The position numbers and the translations under genes are program-made. Positions 62,075 through 64,000 of a DNA stretch of 64,000 nucleotides are shown here, piece after piece. The stretch spans positions 28,448 to 92,447 of the IMG/VR virus record IMGVR_UViG_3300017613_000561; one strand, 5' to 3'. How positions within the stretch are numbered: position 1 is the stretch's first letter; each line of letters opens with the position of its first letter. Below the pieces are notes generated by a model. It worked only from the letters and a program-made list of their open reading frames with translations. It was not told where the DNA came from and did not search any database. The stretch comes from a virus.

Positions 62075-62617
62075 ATGGGTACAGTACATGTGCAGAATGT
62101 GGTTACCAGATCTGCTGTTGTGGCGGCTGCAGGAGAGAAAGTATTTATTGCCCCCAAGGAAACTTTCAGTTTTCAGATTGTTCCTGGGGCCAGCGGGACT
62201 TTGCAGGCGTTGATTACCTTGGATGGTGCAGATGCTGCTAATGGTGTTAATGCTGAGTTTACCGCTACCAATGCAACAAATCTCCTGACTTCGGTTATGC
62301 ACGGGTTGGTGGATGGTAGGTCTCTGGAGGTATCCAACTCAGGGGGAGCCCTTCCAGGGGGGTTGTCAGCCAGTACCATGTACTGGGTAGTGAATGCTAC
62401 GGCAGATACTTTCCAGCTGTCAGCTACTCCTGGTGGCTCAGCTATAGCCCTCAGTAATGACGGTACCGGAACTCAGACCTGGACCCTGACTGCTACCTGG
62501 ACAGCATTGGAGGCCGCACAATCTGCAGCAAAAACGTACCTGTTGAACTACCCGATTGTGGCTATCAAGGCGATTGCTGCCACTGCCAACGGACAGGTTT
62601 TCTTAGCGAGGAAATAA
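62075..62617 (+). CDS. Tail protein with Ig-like segment (180 aa)
   Basis: Residues about 60-125 (GGALPGGLSAS then YWVVNATADTFQLSATPGG) form a segment frequent in phage tail and fibre proteins. The rest is beta-rich. Likely virion-exposed. Function uncertain. Confidence 0.65.
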   Translation: MGTVHVQNVVTRSAVVAAAGEKVFIAPKETFSFQIVPGASGTLQALITLDGADAANGVNAEFTATNATNLLTSVMHGLVDGRSLEVSNSGGALPGGLSASTMYWVVNATADTFQLSATPGGSAIALSNDGTGTQTWTLTATWTALEAAQSAAKTYLLNYPIVAIKAIAATANGQVFLARK

Positions 62618-62621
62618 GGTA

Positions 62622-63629
62622 ATGAGTATACAAGCAAGTGAGATCATCTGGAGAGAAGCCGGTGTTATGGTGGACGGGGCCAGTAACGGTGGGCGTATGG
62701 TGTCAGTTGCTATCCCTACCGGAGTCAAGAACAACCTCTGGCCGGATATTCCCCAGAGTGAACGTACTGCTGGCTCTACCAAGTACCGCAAGGTATTTCT
62801 GCACATTGCCAACGATACGGATCTGGCTTTGGTTCAGCCCTACATATTTGTGGAGACCAATTCCCCGGGGGATGATGCTGTAGTATTGTTCGAAGGTACC
62901 CAGATAGATACTGAGGCTACCCTGGACGATACCAGAGTCTATGGCTGTGGACCTTTGAATGCCAACGTATCTCAGGGGGCCTCCACCTTTGATGTGAATA
63001 CTGAGGGTGTAGGGTTTGATATGTTCCAGGACGGGGATACCATTCGGATATCGGACAAGGATGACGTGGACGATACCAACCCAGCACATCATGAGCAGTA
63101 TGTGACTATCAATGGTGATCCAAGTTACGCGGGGGATGTGGCTACGATTGTCATTGACCAGACTTTGGATTTTGCATACACCACTGCTGAGAATACTAGG
63201 GTGTCCTCAGTTATTGCTCCTGCAGATATCGAAGGTTCGGTTGACAGTTTTTCAGTAACCAGTGGTTCCGGTACTTATGATGATACTACGTATCCAGTTC
63301 TGGTAGATCATATTGGTGGTATTGAGCAGGATTGGACCCTGACTTTCCAGGCAGATGGAACAACTTTTGACCTAAGTGGTGACACCCTTGGAGCAGTGGG
63401 GGAGTTTACCACCGCTTCAGATCTGAATCCCACCAACAGTGATTTTTCCAAGCCGTATTTTGTTATGGATAACGCCGGGTTTGGGGGCACTTTTGCAGAT
63501 GGGGACACCATTACTTTCACGACCCACCCAGCAGCATATCCGCTGTGGTACAAGAGGGTGGTCCCGGCCGCAGCTTCAAGTCTGTCTGCTGATCAGGTTA
63601 TTGTTGCTGTAGACGGGCAGTCAGCCTAA
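62622..63629 (+). CDS. Tail-associated structural protein (335 aa)
   Basis: Beta-rich, asparagine/aspartate/threonine-rich, with FVETNSPGDDAVVLFEGTQ and QYVTINGDPSYAGDVATIVI. Located between a tail protein and the next, incomplete gene, it is probably a virion tail or fibre-base component. No recognised catalytic motif. Confidence 0.6.
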   Translation: MSIQASEIIWREAGVMVDGASNGGRMVSVAIPTGVKNNLWPDIPQSERTAGSTKYRKVFLHIANDTDLALVQPYIFVETNSPGDDAVVLFEGTQIDTEATLDDTRVYGCGPLNANVSQGASTFDVNTEGVGFDMFQDGDTIRISDKDDVDDTNPAHHEQYVTINGDPSYAGDVATIVIDQTLDFAYTTAENTRVSSVIAPADIEGSVDSFSVTSGSGTYDDTTYPVLVDHIGGIEQDWTLTFQADGTTFDLSGDTLGAVGEFTTASDLNPTNSDFSKPYFVMDNAGFGGTFADGDTITFTTHPAAYPLWYKRVVPAAASSLSADQVIVAVDGQSA

Positions 63630-63638
63630 GGGGGCTAC

Positions 63639-64000
63639 ATGCCTGAGGTAGTACAGACAACTCTGCAGCCGCACTTAAGTGCAGACTACTCGTCTGGAGG
63701 GTTGTCTTGGGCCTCGGATGGCAGGGCGGCAACCTTTCCGGCGCAGTATGTGCGGTTGTATGGCACGTATACGCATAAGCATACTACCTCGGGGTCTCTG
63801 GTCAGTGCTGGAGCAGAAACTGAGGCGATAGACACCTTCATGGCGTTTACCGGTGGTAGGGAAATATCCCTATCTCATGCTAATCCCTTGAGCCTTTCTT
63901 ACAGTAAGGTGGGGGATGCTTATGATTCAGATGGTAATGTGCTATCAGGGGTAGTGCTGTCTTACGATGCCACCAGTAATAAGATTATGTCCAACAAGGA
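63639..64000 (+). CDS. Tail protein (3' partial)
   Basis: ATG 63639, open to the window edge (120 codons seen). Beta-rich, with a palindrome inside codons 12-15. Likely another tail tip or fibre protein; too little is seen for a family. Confidence 0.6.
   Translation, partial: MPEVVQTTLQPHLSADYSSGGLSWASDGRAATFPAQYVRLYGTYTHKHTTSGSLVSAGAETEAIDTFMAFTGGREISLSHANPLSLSYSKVGDAYDSDGNVLSGVVLSYDATSNKIMSNK
63671..63682. repeat. Palindrome GCACTTAAGTGC (inside gene)
   Basis: Exact copy 32 bp into the partial tail gene. Confidence 0.8.

Noticed and set aside
1-64000. Temperate phage or prophage
   Set aside because: No integrase, excisionase, attachment site or clear CI-type repressor was seen, though part of the genome is missing, so lifestyle is left open.

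Overview
The window is a contiguous piece of a large tailed double-stranded DNA phage (siphovirus-like), cut at both ends. Every gene I can support is on the + strand. Genes are tightly packed, often with 1-30 nt overlaps, and there are no rRNA genes, insertion sequences or CRISPR arrays. Replication, packaging, HK97-type head and long non-contractile tail genes are all present. A lambda-type GGGAAAG frameshift joins the two tail-chaperone frames. The sigma70-like promoters and one rrn-type boxA suggest a proteobacterial, probably gammaproteobacterial, host; this is inference. No integrase, repressor or lysis gene was recognised.

Layout. 1-12.0 kb: replication and recombination (O-like initiator with a possible internal origin, DnaB-type helicase, CHC2/Toprim primase, SSB, SF2 helicase, RecA, a small PD-(D/E)XK nuclease, a Cas4/RecB-like nuclease and a RuvC-like resolvase). 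12-16.5 kb: small accessory genes, a DUF3268 zinc protein and a SWIM protein. 16.7-22.3 kb: six-gene sugar or glycan operon (DegT aminotransferase, methyltransferase, nucleotide-sugar dehydratase, WbqC-like, PIG-L deacetylase, GT-B glycosyltransferase). 22.3-25.7 kb: ParB-like protein, putative small terminase and large terminase. 25.7-37.2 kb: about 35 very small accessory genes, including zinc-ribbon proteins, membrane peptides, a secreted nuclease-like protein, an orphan TSCPD domain and MazG. 37.3-44.6 kb: a PPDK-like phosphotransferase with an unfamiliar C-terminus, a CsrA-like protein, and two CX5R phosphatase-like proteins. 44.6-47 kb: family A DNA polymerase. 47-64 kb: portal, MuF-ParB-like fusion, XkdF-like protease, scaffold-like protein, capsid, connectors, tail tube, chaperones, tape measure and distal tail proteins.

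The most striking element is the ~1 kb gap between the MuF gene and the XkdF-like gene (50118-51128). It carries its own strong promoter, an ~830-nt highly structured RNA and a rho-independent terminator. The RNA contains a tRNA-like domain held on a 12-bp helix and an 11-nt identity to the rRNA sarcin-ricin loop. Size, phage context and the embedded tRNA point to a GOLLD-class giant RNA (ROOL is the alternative).

Three sequence motifs tie the genome together. A 12-bp palindrome GCACTTAAGTGC occurs 13 times exactly and 7 more times with one change, often between a stop codon and the next ribosome-binding site. Fourteen promoters share TTTGACAAAC followed by a TATAGTTA-like -10, and a fifteenth, divergent one drives the RNA. 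Seven leaders carry GCTAGGAGC. Together they suggest a phage-wide regulon whose regulators are not established; the CsrA-like protein is one candidate.
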